From Litoreibacter halocynthiae (GTDB lineage Bacteria; Pseudomonadota; Alphaproteobacteria; Rhodobacterales; Rhodobacteraceae): a stretch of DNA of 64,000 nucleotides. The translations under genes and the position numbers were made by a program. Shown here piece after piece: positions 1-7,651 of this stretch. Positions within the stretch are counted from its first letter, which is position 1, and each line of letters opens with the position of its first letter. The notes under the pieces are model-generated. The model was not told the origin of the DNA, searched no databases, and was given only the letters and a program-made list of their open reading frames with translations. The stretch covers positions 310,001 through 374,000 of the forward strand of contig NZ_SOBH01000001.1 of assembly GCF_004365635.1 (NCBI RefSeq). Direction: 5' to 3'.

Positions 1-1351
1 GCAGCTTGTCGCGCAGTGGCTGGATCGGGGCGATCTTGTTTTGCAGCGGGCGCAGCGCGCGGGCGATTTCAGCGTCCAATACAGCCTCGTCAGGATCGCG
101 CAACGCGCCCATGTTACGAATATCCATGCCCATCACGTCGCCCGCGACGCCGCCATAGACGGTGGAGTTCGCCACCCCGTTGCCGCCCAAACGGTTGGAG
201 CCGTGGGCGCCGCCCGCGTCTTCGCCCGCCACATAGAGACCTTCCAACGCGGTGCGGGTGTCGGGGTCGACCACGACGCCGCCCATGAAGTAATGCGCTG
301 TGGGCACGACCTCGACCAGCCCGGCGGCCAGATCGAAGCCTGAATCGGCGCAGCGCTTGACCATGCCGGGGAATTTGGCGCGTACGTTTTCAGGGCCAAG
401 ATGGGACATGGAGATGTATACGCCGCCATTGGGCGTTGTCGTGTTCGACTTGCGCATTTCGGCGAAGATGCCACGGCTGACCACGTCGCGGGTGGCGCGT
501 TCGCCCTTGGCGTCATAGTCGAACATGAAGCGGTTTTCCGCGCCATTGAGCAATTGCCCGCCCGCGCCGCGCAGGCCTTCCTCCAGCACTGTGCCGGTCA
601 TCTTGGTGTGATCGCCCGCCAGAAGTCCCGTGGGGTGAAACTGCACCATTTCCATGTCGCGGAGCGGCAGGCCGACGCGCAGGGCCATTGCTAGCCCGTC
701 CATCGTTTTGTCGCCCGAGGGTGTGTGATACTTGTACATGGTCGGGCCGCCGCCGGTGCCCATCAGCACGGTCTTGGCGCGCACGAAGCGGAACTTGCCG
801 CTGCGCATGTCGATCATCAAAACGCCCGCAAGCGCGGAGCCGTCCTTGGTCGGGATCAACCCGATGGCGCGGTGCTCTTGCAGTTTCTCGACGGGGCGGG
901 ACAGGACTTGTTCCATCAACCGATTGATGATCTCAATGCCCGTCAGGTCGCCCTTATGCACCGTGCGGTCGGCAGTCTGGCCCGCAAACGCCTTCTGGTG
1001 CAGAGAGCCGTCGGGGTTGCGGTCGAAGAAGCAGCCGATTTCGTTTTCCAGCTCGCGGATGCGCACCACGGCCTGCTCGCACAGCTTCCACGCCATGTCC
1101 TGATTGGGCAGCCATTTGCCGCCTTGGATGGTGTCCATGAAATGCCGCTCGACCGTGTCGCCGCCGCCAAGGGCGACGTTGTAGCCGCCTTGCACCATGC
1201 GGGTGCAGCCGCATTTGCCGATCAGGCCTTTGACGGCGATGGTGATTTTGGTGCCTGCCGGTGCGCTTTGCTGGGCGTGCAGCGCGGCGAACATACCCGC
1301 GCCGCCGGTGCCGAGGATCAGGATGTCGGTGTCGTGTCTCTCGATCTGCAT
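1..1351 (-). CDS. SdhA/FrdA-like flavoprotein subunit (C-terminus outside window)
   Basis: Flavoprotein subunit of a succinate dehydrogenase/fumarate reductase-like complex; about 450 residues are visible of an expected 570-600, and the stop lies beyond base 1. The N-terminus carries a dinucleotide-binding motif (LGTGGAG, residues 13-19), and further on there is the substrate-domain motif FHPTGL. The start ATG is the last of a chain of coupled genes: the upstream membrane subunit ends at the same base. Odd point: where SdhA proteins have SHTxAAxGG, with the His that binds FAD covalently, this protein has GCTRMVQGG (Cys49 in place of His). FAD is therefore probably bound non-covalently. The family is certain; whether it works as succinate dehydrogenase or fumarate reductase is not. 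Confidence 0.9.
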   Translation of the reverse strand, partial: MQIERHDTDILILGTGGAGMFAALHAQQSAPAGTKITIAVKGLIGKCGCTRMVQGGYNVALGGGDTVERHFMDTIQGGKWLPNQDMAWKLCEQAVVRIRELENEIGCFFDRNPDGSLHQKAFAGQTADRTVHKGDLTGIEIINRLMEQVLSRPVEKLQEHRAIGLIPTKDGSALAGVLMIDMRSGKFRFVRAKTVLMGTGGGPTMYKYHTPSGDKTMDGLAMALRVGLPLRDMEMVQFHPTGLLAGDHTKMTGTVLEEGLRGAGGQLLNGAENRFMFDYDAKGERATRDVVSRGIFAEMRKSNTTTPNGGVYISMSHLGPENVRAKFPGMVKRCADSGFDLAAGLVEVVPTAHYFMGGVVVDPDTRTALEGLYVAGEDAGGAHGSNRLGGNGVANSTVYGGVAGDVMGMDIRNMGALRDPDEAVLDAEIARALRPLQNKIAPIQPLRDKL

Positions 1352-1692
1352 CAGATGGCCCTCAGAAGGAAAATGCCCGCAAGGAATGTCGACGCGGCGA
1401 CGGCGCTGGCGGCGGCGGTTTTCTGGCCCGACGTCCATGGCAGGAACTCCAGCGCCATCAGGCGGAGCCCGCCGAGCATGTGGACAGAGAGCAGGAACAC
1501 GAGGCCGAATTCTGCGAACTTGACGATGGGGGTTTCCGCCCAGTGCAGGAACCCGTCCAGTTTTTGCGGCGCGTTGAGCGCGTAGGACAGCACCCAGAAA
1601 TGCGCGGGTAGAAACAGCGCCAAAGCCACACCGGAGATGCGGTGCAGCAGGAACGCGATCCAGAGCGTGTGGGTGCGGTATCCGTGTATCAT
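1351..1692 (-). CDS. Succinate dehydrogenase/fumarate reductase cytochrome b-type membrane anchor (first-type, HRISG motif)
   Basis: Membrane anchor of 113 residues with three predicted helices (about residues 12-35, 55-75 and 93-110). LLHRISG near residue 15 resembles the SdhC signature, and His residues in helices 1 and 2 (His31, His71) could ligate heme b. It would pass electrons from the iron-sulfur subunit to quinone in the inner membrane. The start ATG overlaps the stop of the preceding anchor gene (ATGA), and its stop abuts the flavoprotein start, so all four subunits form one operon. A longer start far upstream would run through the neighbouring anchor gene and was rejected. Confidence 0.85.
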   Translation of the reverse strand: MIHGYRTHTLWIAFLLHRISGVALALFLPAHFWVLSYALNAPQKLDGFLHWAETPIVKFAEFGLVFLLSVHMLGGLRLMALEFLPWTSGQKTAAASAVAASTFLAGIFLLRAI

Positions 1693-2018
1693 GTTGCCGT
1701 CACCCCATAGACGGCCTGCATCCCGAGGATCAGGAGCAGGGCGAGGACGGCCCATGCGACCGCGTTCAAAGCGGTGCCGCGCAAGCCTGCCCATTCCGAC
1801 AGCACCGTGCGCAGGCCTAAGGCCGCGTGGATGGACACGGCGACGACGAAAGTGCCGTAGAACGCGAACCACAGGATGCTGCCTTGGGTGCGGCCAAGGA
1901 TTTCCGCTGCTGATAGCCCGCCTTGGATGGCGTAGATCATCACCGCGATATGCATCAGCACCAGCGGCGCCATGATCAGCGCCGAGATGCGCTGCGCCAT
2001 GTAGAGCTTCAGCGTCAT
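1689..2018 (-). CDS. Succinate dehydrogenase/fumarate reductase membrane anchor (second)
   Basis: Small integral membrane protein of 109 residues with three hydrophobic segments. The N-terminal stretch (AQRISALIMAPLVLMH, residues 8-23) has the Arg-Ile-Ser and His pattern of Sdh cytochrome b subunits, and His63 in the second helix is a second possible heme ligand. It pairs with the adjacent 113-residue anchor to form the membrane domain. The gene overlaps the iron-sulfur subunit gene by four bases upstream and the next anchor by four bases downstream, which implies translational coupling and fixed stoichiometry. Assigning it specifically as SdhC or SdhD is not safe, because both anchors resemble the cytochrome b type. 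Confidence 0.82.
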   Translation of the reverse strand: MTLKLYMAQRISALIMAPLVLMHIAVMIYAIQGGLSAAEILGRTQGSILWFAFYGTFVVAVSIHAALGLRTVLSEWAGLRGTALNAVAWAVLALLLILGMQAVYGVTAT

Positions 2019-2719
2019 GTGCGCCTCTTGAAGAAGTTGCGGGCGGTTTCGCGTTTCAGGCCCGCGATGGCGTTCATCGGGTTCAGCTCATTGGGGCAAT
2101 GCACCGCGCAACTGCCCTGACTGTGGCAGTTGTGGCAGCCACCGACGCCGGAGACCGCGTCAAGGATCGCCTGCTTGTCGGAGTCCTTGCTGTCATTGTA
2201 GACGCTCCACGCCCGTTGTAGGGCGGCGGGGCCAAGGTAGTCGGGGTTGCCCGCGACCGTGTCGCAAGCGGCGTAGCAGACGGAGCAGTTGATGCACTCG
2301 ATCCCTGCATTGGCTTCGACGCGCGCGGCGCTGGCGGGGTCGATGGCCTCGATCGGGTCGTGGCGGGTCTGGGTCGGGTGGTGCAGGCCTTCGGCGGCGA
2401 CCCATTTGTTGAAGAACGAGTCCATGTCGGTGGCCAAGTCCTTGATAACGGGCAGGTTACGAAGGGGGCCAATTTCCATATGGCCGTCTTTCAGCACCTT
2501 TTTAACGTGAGTGCGGCAGGTCCAGCGCGGCACGCCGTTCACCATCATCGCGCAAGAGCCGCACATGCCGACGCGGCAGGCGTAACGGTAGCTGAGCGTG
2601 GGGTCGGCGTATTGCTGGATCCACGCGACGACGTCGAGGACGGTCTGGTTGTCCTCCATCTTCACATCGAAGGACTGATAAGCCCCTGCAGCCCCGCCAC
2701 GCCAGACGGATACGGACAT
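2015..2719 (-). CDS. SdhB/FrdB-like iron-sulfur subunit
   Basis: Iron-sulfur subunit of 234 residues. The N-terminal ferredoxin-like domain has Cys48, Cys53, Cys56 and Cys68 for a [2Fe-2S] cluster. The C-terminal domain has Cys142/145/148/152 and Cys195/198/204/208 for two further clusters; the second set follows the pattern CHNC-x5-C-x3-CP. It moves electrons from FAD to the membrane anchors. The ATG at 2719 was chosen because the family homology starts there and an AGAG lies just upstream; an extension to 2821 would add 34 residues unlike any Sdh N-terminus. It is the first gene of the B-C-D-A operon, whereas standard alphaproteobacterial sdh operons run C-D-A-B. Confidence 0.9.
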   Translation of the reverse strand: MSVSVWRGGAAGAYQSFDVKMEDNQTVLDVVAWIQQYADPTLSYRYACRVGMCGSCAMMVNGVPRWTCRTHVKKVLKDGHMEIGPLRNLPVIKDLATDMDSFFNKWVAAEGLHHPTQTRHDPIEAIDPASAARVEANAGIECINCSVCYAACDTVAGNPDYLGPAALQRAWSVYNDSKDSDKQAILDAVSGVGGCHNCHSQGSCAVHCPNELNPMNAIAGLKRETARNFFKRRT

Positions 2720-2908
2720 CTGCTGCTCTTTTGGCAAAGCGTTGCTCCCCCTTGGATTTACCGACGCATCGCAAATATAGATGCAGGTTTTGCTAACATA
2801 AAGGAATAATGACTTACCCATTCTGTAAGTTATAATTACATCGGTTGCACCTTTCCAAACCGCGCGTCGCCGCTATTGTCGGATGGCAATGTCAGGGGAG
2901 GAACGGGG

Positions 2909-3523
2909 ATGTTGACGCTCTACTATGCCAAGGGGACCGCCGCCTTGCCGGTTCATATCGCATTGGAGGAGGCAGGGGCGGAGTATGATCTGCGCCTGCT
3001 GGACTTTGGCAACAAGGACCAGCTTCACTCGGACTATCTGGCTATTAACCCCAAGGGCCGCGTGCCGGCTCTGGTCACGCCGGAGGGCGTGCTGACCGAA
3101 ACGCCGGCGCTGCTGGCCTATATCGGACAGGTGTTCGGGGCGGCTAAGTTGATCCCCGAAACGCCGTTCGGCTTCGCAAAGGCGCAAGAGTTCAACCTGT
3201 ATCTGGCGGCGACTGTGCATGTCGCGCATGCGCATAAACACCGCGGGGCGCGGTGGTCGGATGATGCGGCCTCGCATGAGGCGATGCGTGCGAAGGTGGC
3301 GTCAAACATGACGGAATGTGCGGCTCTGATCGAGACGCACTACCTGCAAGGACCGTGGGTGATGGGCGAGCAGTATACGGTTTGCGATCCGTATCTGTTC
3401 TTGGTGGCGCGGTGGCTAAAGGGGGACGGCGTGGATGACAGCGCGTTTCCGAAGATTTTGGCGCATCGCGCAAGAATGGAGGCGCGTCCGGCGGTGCAGG
3501 CGGTTTTGAAGCACCATGACTAA
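2909..3523 (+). CDS. Glutathione S-transferase family protein
   Basis: Cytosolic glutathione S-transferase of 204 residues. The N-terminal thioredoxin-like domain (about residues 1-78) begins MLTLYYAKGTAALPVHIALE and holds the conserved cis-Pro segment GRVPAL and the following TET stretch that bind glutathione. The C-terminal helical domain ends with a conserved CDPYLFLVARW helix near residue 155. It probably conjugates glutathione to electrophiles or acts as a thiol peroxidase. ATG 2909 follows a strong AGGGGAGGA ribosome site; an ATG 33 bases upstream lacks this. It overlaps the nitroreductase gene by 8 bases, so the two are co-translated and may serve one detoxification route. Confidence 0.9.
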   Translation: MLTLYYAKGTAALPVHIALEEAGAEYDLRLLDFGNKDQLHSDYLAINPKGRVPALVTPEGVLTETPALLAYIGQVFGAAKLIPETPFGFAKAQEFNLYLAATVHVAHAHKHRGARWSDDAASHEAMRAKVASNMTECAALIETHYLQGPWVMGEQYTVCDPYLFLVARWLKGDGVDDSAFPKILAHRARMEARPAVQAVLKHHD

Positions 3524-4343
3524 CAGGCTGTCCGACGTTCTGGCCGCTCGGTTCATCGATGCCCCTGACGTGCCAGAGGAATTGCAGGACAACCCTGTGT
3601 TGCGAGGGATCGCGGGGCGGGCGTCATGTCGCGCGTTCCTGCCCGAGCCGGTTCCGTTGGAGGTACTGAAAGCGCTGAGTGCTGTGGCGCTAACGTCCCC
3701 GTCGAAAAGCGACCTGCAACAGCGCGACATCGTGATTGTCGAGGATGCGGAGGTGAAGGCGCGGCTGGTGGAGCTGGTCTCGGCGCAAGCTTGGATAGCG
3801 GATGTGCCGAGCTTGGTGGTGATCTGCGCCAACAACCGCCGCCAACGGCAGCTGCATGCGATGCACGGGCTGGACTTCGCCAACGACCATCTGGACGCGT
3901 TTTTCAACGCCAGCGTGGATGCGGGGATCGCTTTGGGGAGCCTCGTGATCGCGGCGGAGGCGGCTGGCTTGGGCTGCTGCCCGATCAGCACCATCCGCAA
4001 CCACGCGCAGGAGGCGAGCGATTTGCTGGGCCTGCCGGACCATGTGTTTCCGGTGGCGGCCTTGGCGCTGGGGTATCCTGCGCGAGAGGGGCAGATCAGC
4101 CCGCGATTGCCCTTGCGGGCGACGGTGCATGTGGACCGGTTCAGCGAAGACCCCGCGCGGGATTTGGCAGCGTACGATGCCCACCGCGCGCAAGTGCAAC
4201 CGTACCGCACGCAGCGCAGTGCGGAGCTTTACGGCACCAGTGACGGTTACACGTGGTCGATGGATAAGGCCCGCCAATACAGCCTGCAGGAGCGGGCAGA
4301 TTTCGGCGCTTTCATCAGGGCCAAGGGCTTCAAGCTGGACTAG
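3516..4343 (+). CDS. Nitroreductase family NAD(P)H:FMN oxidoreductase
   Basis: Flavin oxidoreductase of 275 residues in the nitroreductase superfamily. The N-terminal GRASCRAFLPEPV (about residues 34-46) is the typical FMN-phosphate-binding arginine/serine stretch, followed by SPSKSDLQQ. The central GLGCCPISTIRN segment (about residue 150) and the ALGYP motif are also typical. The C-terminal extension (SMDKARQYSLQERADFGAF) resembles NfsA-like two-electron nitroreductases. It likely reduces nitroaromatics, quinones or flavins with NADPH. It overlaps the upstream GST gene by 8 bases and the convergent thiamine-diphosphate enzyme gene by 4. The physiological substrate cannot be told from the sequence. 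Confidence 0.88.
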   Translation: MTNRLSDVLAARFIDAPDVPEELQDNPVLRGIAGRASCRAFLPEPVPLEVLKALSAVALTSPSKSDLQQRDIVIVEDAEVKARLVELVSAQAWIADVPSLVVICANNRRQRQLHAMHGLDFANDHLDAFFNASVDAGIALGSLVIAAEAAGLGCCPISTIRNHAQEASDLLGLPDHVFPVAALALGYPAREGQISPRLPLRATVHVDRFSEDPARDLAAYDAHRAQVQPYRTQRSAELYGTSDGYTWSMDKARQYSLQERADFGAFIRAKGFKLD

Positions 4344-5941
4344 TGCGCCGTCCCGCTGGGGGCGGGCAGGCCCTCGATCTGGACGTTGACGCAGGCGGGT
4401 TTGCCGCTTTGCACCGCGCGGTCGAGGGCTGCGTCTAGCTCGGCCAGATCCGTGACGTATTCACCATGCGCGCCCAAGCCTTTCGCCGCCGCGTCGTAGC
4501 GGGCACCGCTGAGTTCGCAGCCGATCAGGCGGTCGGGGCCGTAGTCGCGCAGCTGGATTTGGTGCTCGGCGTTCCAGCGCTCGTCGTTGCCGATGACCAC
4601 GATATAGGGCAGGCCCGCACGGGCGGCTGTCTCGAATTCGGCGAAGTGGAAGCCCACAGTGCCGTCGCCCATCAGGGCGAAAACAGTGGCGTCAGGGTGG
4701 GCGGCTTTGGCACCGATCCCGTAGCACAGCCCGCCGCCGATAGCGCCGGAGATGCCGTTGGTGACGCGGAGGTCGGCCTTCGTGGCGGCTTGCGCCCATT
4801 GGCCGAACTCACCGCCATCGCAGATCATCACCGAGCGCTCGGCCTTGTCGAGTTGCCGTTGCACGGCGGCGCAAAGCTGGGCGGGGGTGATCTTGCCGGA
4901 CGGCACGGTGTCGCCCTCTTTGAAGCTGCGGGCGGTGAGGTTGATTGCGACCTGTTCGCGCCATGTGTCATGGCCACCCTGGCCTGCTGCTGTGAGCGCC
5001 TCGATACTGTCGCGCGGATCGGCGGGGAAACAGGCTTGGAGGCGTGTGCCGAGGTTGCGGTGGGCGCGGTCGCGCTCGTTGGGGCAGGGCTGGACGGTGA
5101 TCCAGTCGCAAGCCGCGTCGACCACGTTTGTGCCGCCGAACCCCAGCGTGAAGTCGATGCGCTTGCCCAAGGTCACGATCAGGTCGGCCTGCGCCAAGGC
5201 TTTGCCGACGTCACCCAAGGCTGGGTCTTTCAGCCCGCGCGGGCTTTCCATCGCGATCACGGGCGCGCCCAACGCATCCTGCAACGCGGCGAGCTTGCCG
5301 GGGTTGCGGGTGTCATTCATGGCGGGGCCGCATAAGACCAGCGGGCGTTTCGTCTTGGCGATGGCCTGCGTGATGGTCTGGACGTCGGCGTCGGACAGAG
5401 GCATCGGTTCTTTGCCGAGCGCCGAAGGGATCTCACCGCCCGTAGCATCGGCGTCGACCAGATCGAATGGCAGAGCCATATGTACCGGGCCGGACCTGCC
5501 GGAAAGCGCTGCGCGCAACGCGCGGGCGGTGTCGGTGCCGAAATCCGCCGCGCGGGTGGGTCGGAAGGACAGCTTGGTGACGGGGGTGGTCATCGGCACC
5601 TGATCAAGCTCCTGAAATGCGCCCCTGCCGTCCTGGCCAAGGGGCGAGTCGCCGGTGAGCAGCAGAACGGGGGTTTCCGACTCGGACGCCGTGAACAGCG
5701 GACCCAGAGCGTTCGCAGCGCCCGCGCCTGCGGTGACCATGGCGACGCCGACGGTGCCAGTGAGTTGCGCATAGGCTTCGGCCATGAACACGGCGGCGGC
5801 CTCGTGACGGGTGTGGATGATCTCGATCCCTGCATCAAAGCAGGCGTCATAGACCGGCATGATCTGATTGCCCGACAGCGAAAAGATGCGCGTGACGCCT
5901 GCGGCGGCCAGCGTTTTTACCAGAAGGTCTGCGCCTCTCAT
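4340..5941 (-). CDS. Thiamine-diphosphate-dependent enzyme, acetolactate synthase-like
   Basis: Protein of 533 residues with the three-domain layout of the acetolactate synthase/benzoylformate decarboxylase family. The N-terminal pyrimidine-binding domain contains HTRHEAAAVFMAEAYA near residue 42, including the catalytic glutamate. The central domain resembles a Rossmann fold, and the C-terminal domain has the GDG-x-ND thiamine-diphosphate motif (MGDGTVGFHFAEFE, then VIGND). It is a stand-alone large-subunit type with no small regulatory subunit gene beside it, so a catabolic 2-oxoacid decarboxylase or carboligase is as likely as branched-chain amino-acid synthesis. An AAAGGA ribosome site precedes the ATG. 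It is divergent from the GlxA-type regulator at 6077, a possible controller. Confidence 0.85.
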   Translation of the reverse strand: MRGADLLVKTLAAAGVTRIFSLSGNQIMPVYDACFDAGIEIIHTRHEAAAVFMAEAYAQLTGTVGVAMVTAGAGAANALGPLFTASESETPVLLLTGDSPLGQDGRGAFQELDQVPMTTPVTKLSFRPTRAADFGTDTARALRAALSGRSGPVHMALPFDLVDADATGGEIPSALGKEPMPLSDADVQTITQAIAKTKRPLVLCGPAMNDTRNPGKLAALQDALGAPVIAMESPRGLKDPALGDVGKALAQADLIVTLGKRIDFTLGFGGTNVVDAACDWITVQPCPNERDRAHRNLGTRLQACFPADPRDSIEALTAAGQGGHDTWREQVAINLTARSFKEGDTVPSGKITPAQLCAAVQRQLDKAERSVMICDGGEFGQWAQAATKADLRVTNGISGAIGGGLCYGIGAKAAHPDATVFALMGDGTVGFHFAEFETAARAGLPYIVVIGNDERWNAEHQIQLRDYGPDRLIGCELSGARYDAAAKGLGAHGEYVTDLAELDAALDRAVQSGKPACVNVQIEGLPAPSGTAH

Positions 5942-6076
5942 GATGTATGTCCTTTGGTGGAGTTATCTTGCGCCAATTGAACTTATCCGGGCGCTGTCGT
6001 CCAGCACCATGGTTGATGCGGGTACGCGAAACGTCTTAGATACATGCTACCTTATCCGTGAAGGACTTGACGGCTC
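5942..6076. promoter_or_regulatory. Divergent intergenic region between the ThDP enzyme and GlxA-type regulator genes
   Basis: This 135-base stretch must hold the promoters of both divergent genes. AAAGGA serves as ribosome site for the leftward gene, about 9 bases from its ATG. GAAGGA at about 6060 serves the rightward regulator with a longer than usual spacer of about 11 bases. No convincing palindrome or sigma-70 hexamer pair stands out by eye. Confidence 0.5.
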
Positions 6077-7102
6077 ATGGCAGCACAACCGCCCGTTCTT
6101 TCAGCGTCCAGCGGCGCGGGAGCATCCCGACGTCGTTCGTTCGAGCTGTTCGTTACGGGTGGCTTTTCCGAGTTGGAGTTGGCGGCAGTCACTCACACCC
6201 TGTCGCAGGCCAACGAGACGTTGGCGGATCAATGGTTCTCGTGGCGGTATGTGTCGGACGCGGCAGGTCTGGTAAAGGGGATGTCTGGCATGATGGTCCG
6301 TGCAGAACCTGCGATTATGAACTACGGCTTTTCCGACGTGATGATCGTCGTAGGCGGGCGTCAGGACGACAAGCCCGCATGGCTGGCGCGGGCGCGGGCC
6401 ATGCAGCGTCAGGCGCGGCTGGTGGTGCTTTTATCGGATGCGGCCACGGTCTATATCATATCCACGACGCAGCCTGCGGGCGGTGTGACGACCCATTGGC
6501 GCGACATCGCCGCATTGGAAGAAAGCGGCTACCACCCAAATCTAACCACGCGGTTTTCGGAGAATAGCGACGGTATCGTCACCGCTGCGGGCGTCGGGGC
6601 AACGGCGGAACTGGTCATCGGCCTGATCGCGTCAGAGCTTCAAGCCCCGCATGTGGCCGAGCTTGGCAACCGGTTGCTGCTGCACACGATCCGCAAGAGC
6701 GACGCGGAGCAACCCAAGGACATCGCCGACAACGAGGGTCTGTTCGACATCCATGTGACGCAAGCGATCCGGCTGATGGAGGATACCATTGCCGAGCCCA
6801 TGCCAATGGCGGAGCTGACCGCGCAGGTCGGCTTGTCGACCCGCCATCTGGAACGGGTGTTTCGCAAGGTGTTCAATGACAGCCCCGCGCGGTTCTACAA
6901 AAAACTGCGGGCCAAACGGGCGCGGACGATGATCGAGGAAACCCTGATGCCTATGGTAGATATTGCCGTGGCGACGGGGTTCGGCTCGGTCAATACGCTG
7001 TCCAAGGCGGTGAAGGATGAATACGGCATGACGCCCTCGAAAATGCGGGCGCGGCGCAAGATATCATTGCTGGCCTTCGACGAGGATCAGAGCGCCAGAT
7101 AG
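6077..7102 (+). CDS. GlxA family AraC-type transcriptional regulator
   Basis: Regulator of 341 residues. The N-terminal half (about residues 20-195) is a DJ-1/PfpI-like ligand-sensing domain of the GlxA type, including FVTGGFSELELAAVTHTLSQ. The C-terminal third (about residues 230-325) is an AraC/XylS DNA-binding domain with two helix-turn-helix units: MAELTAQVGLSTRHLERVF and VDIAVATGFGSVNTLSKAV, followed by GMTPSKMR. In Rhodobacteraceae such proteins often control quaternary-amine or amino-acid catabolism. The neighbouring divergent thiamine-diphosphate enzyme is the obvious candidate target, but this is inference. The 3' end overlaps the convergent transporter remnant by 16 bases. Confidence 0.88.
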   Translation: MAAQPPVLSASSGAGASRRRSFELFVTGGFSELELAAVTHTLSQANETLADQWFSWRYVSDAAGLVKGMSGMMVRAEPAIMNYGFSDVMIVVGGRQDDKPAWLARARAMQRQARLVVLLSDAATVYIISTTQPAGGVTTHWRDIAALEESGYHPNLTTRFSENSDGIVTAAGVGATAELVIGLIASELQAPHVAELGNRLLLHTIRKSDAEQPKDIADNEGLFDIHVTQAIRLMEDTIAEPMPMAELTAQVGLSTRHLERVFRKVFNDSPARFYKKLRAKRARTMIEETLMPMVDIAVATGFGSVNTLSKAVKDEYGMTPSKMRARRKISLLAFDEDQSAR

Positions 7103-7500
7103 CCAATCCCTGTGAAGGCCACGAGGCATCCGGCCCACTGGGTAGGCCCCATCCGTTCGCGCAGGAAAGCCCATGCCATGACGATAGTTAGCAAGCCGAA
7201 GACCGCTGCCGCGACGGCTGCATATTGCGCGTTGGGCAACCCGTCCGCCGACAACACCGCCATCAACGCGACACCATCGAGGCACCCCATCGCGATCAGC
7301 ACAGGCATGGCGCTGCGGCCGGGGTTGAACGGCAGGTGGCGCAGGATCATCAGGGCCGCCAGCCGGGCGATGGACACAAGGCGGGTGATCAGGATGACGG
7401 GGAGGTCGGAGGCCATTTCAGTGGCGGCCTGACCATTTGTGAAAGTGACCGCGAAGCCCACGCTTGCGATCAAGGCCAAGGCCCAAGACGCTCATCTTGA
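7087..7500 (-). pseudogene. Remnant of an EamA/DMT-family transporter (C-terminal half only)
   Basis: About 130 residues remain open, matching only the second EamA domain of a 10-helix drug/metabolite transporter: four to five hydrophobic segments, the internal stretch LPNAQYAAVAAAVFGLLTI and the terminal FLRERMGPTQWAGCLVAFTG. A normal protein is about 280-300 residues. In-frame reading upstream meets a TGA about 20 bases before the transporter homology begins, and only about 150 bases remain before the ABC exporter gene. There is therefore no room for the N-terminal domain, and the only possible start is a weak TTG. The likeliest explanation is a deletion that removed the promoter and first half, perhaps when the exporter gene arrived. 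A functional half-transporter is possible but less likely. Confidence 0.7.
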
Positions 7501-7651
7501 ATTGTCCAGAGAGATGTCGGGACCCCCTATGTCCGGTATCGCTCGCGTCATACCTTCCAGCGCGCCCAAACGCCACGTTGCATGCGGCCTCTGGGCGCTT
7601 GCGGCTGTTCCCCCCCTCCGGTAAGCCATGCCGACGATAACCGGAGGCACC

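Noticed and set aside
2719-2821. Longer start for the iron-sulfur subunit at 2821
   Set aside because: The extra residues have no similarity to Sdh N-termini and are encoded by AT-rich promoter-like sequence.
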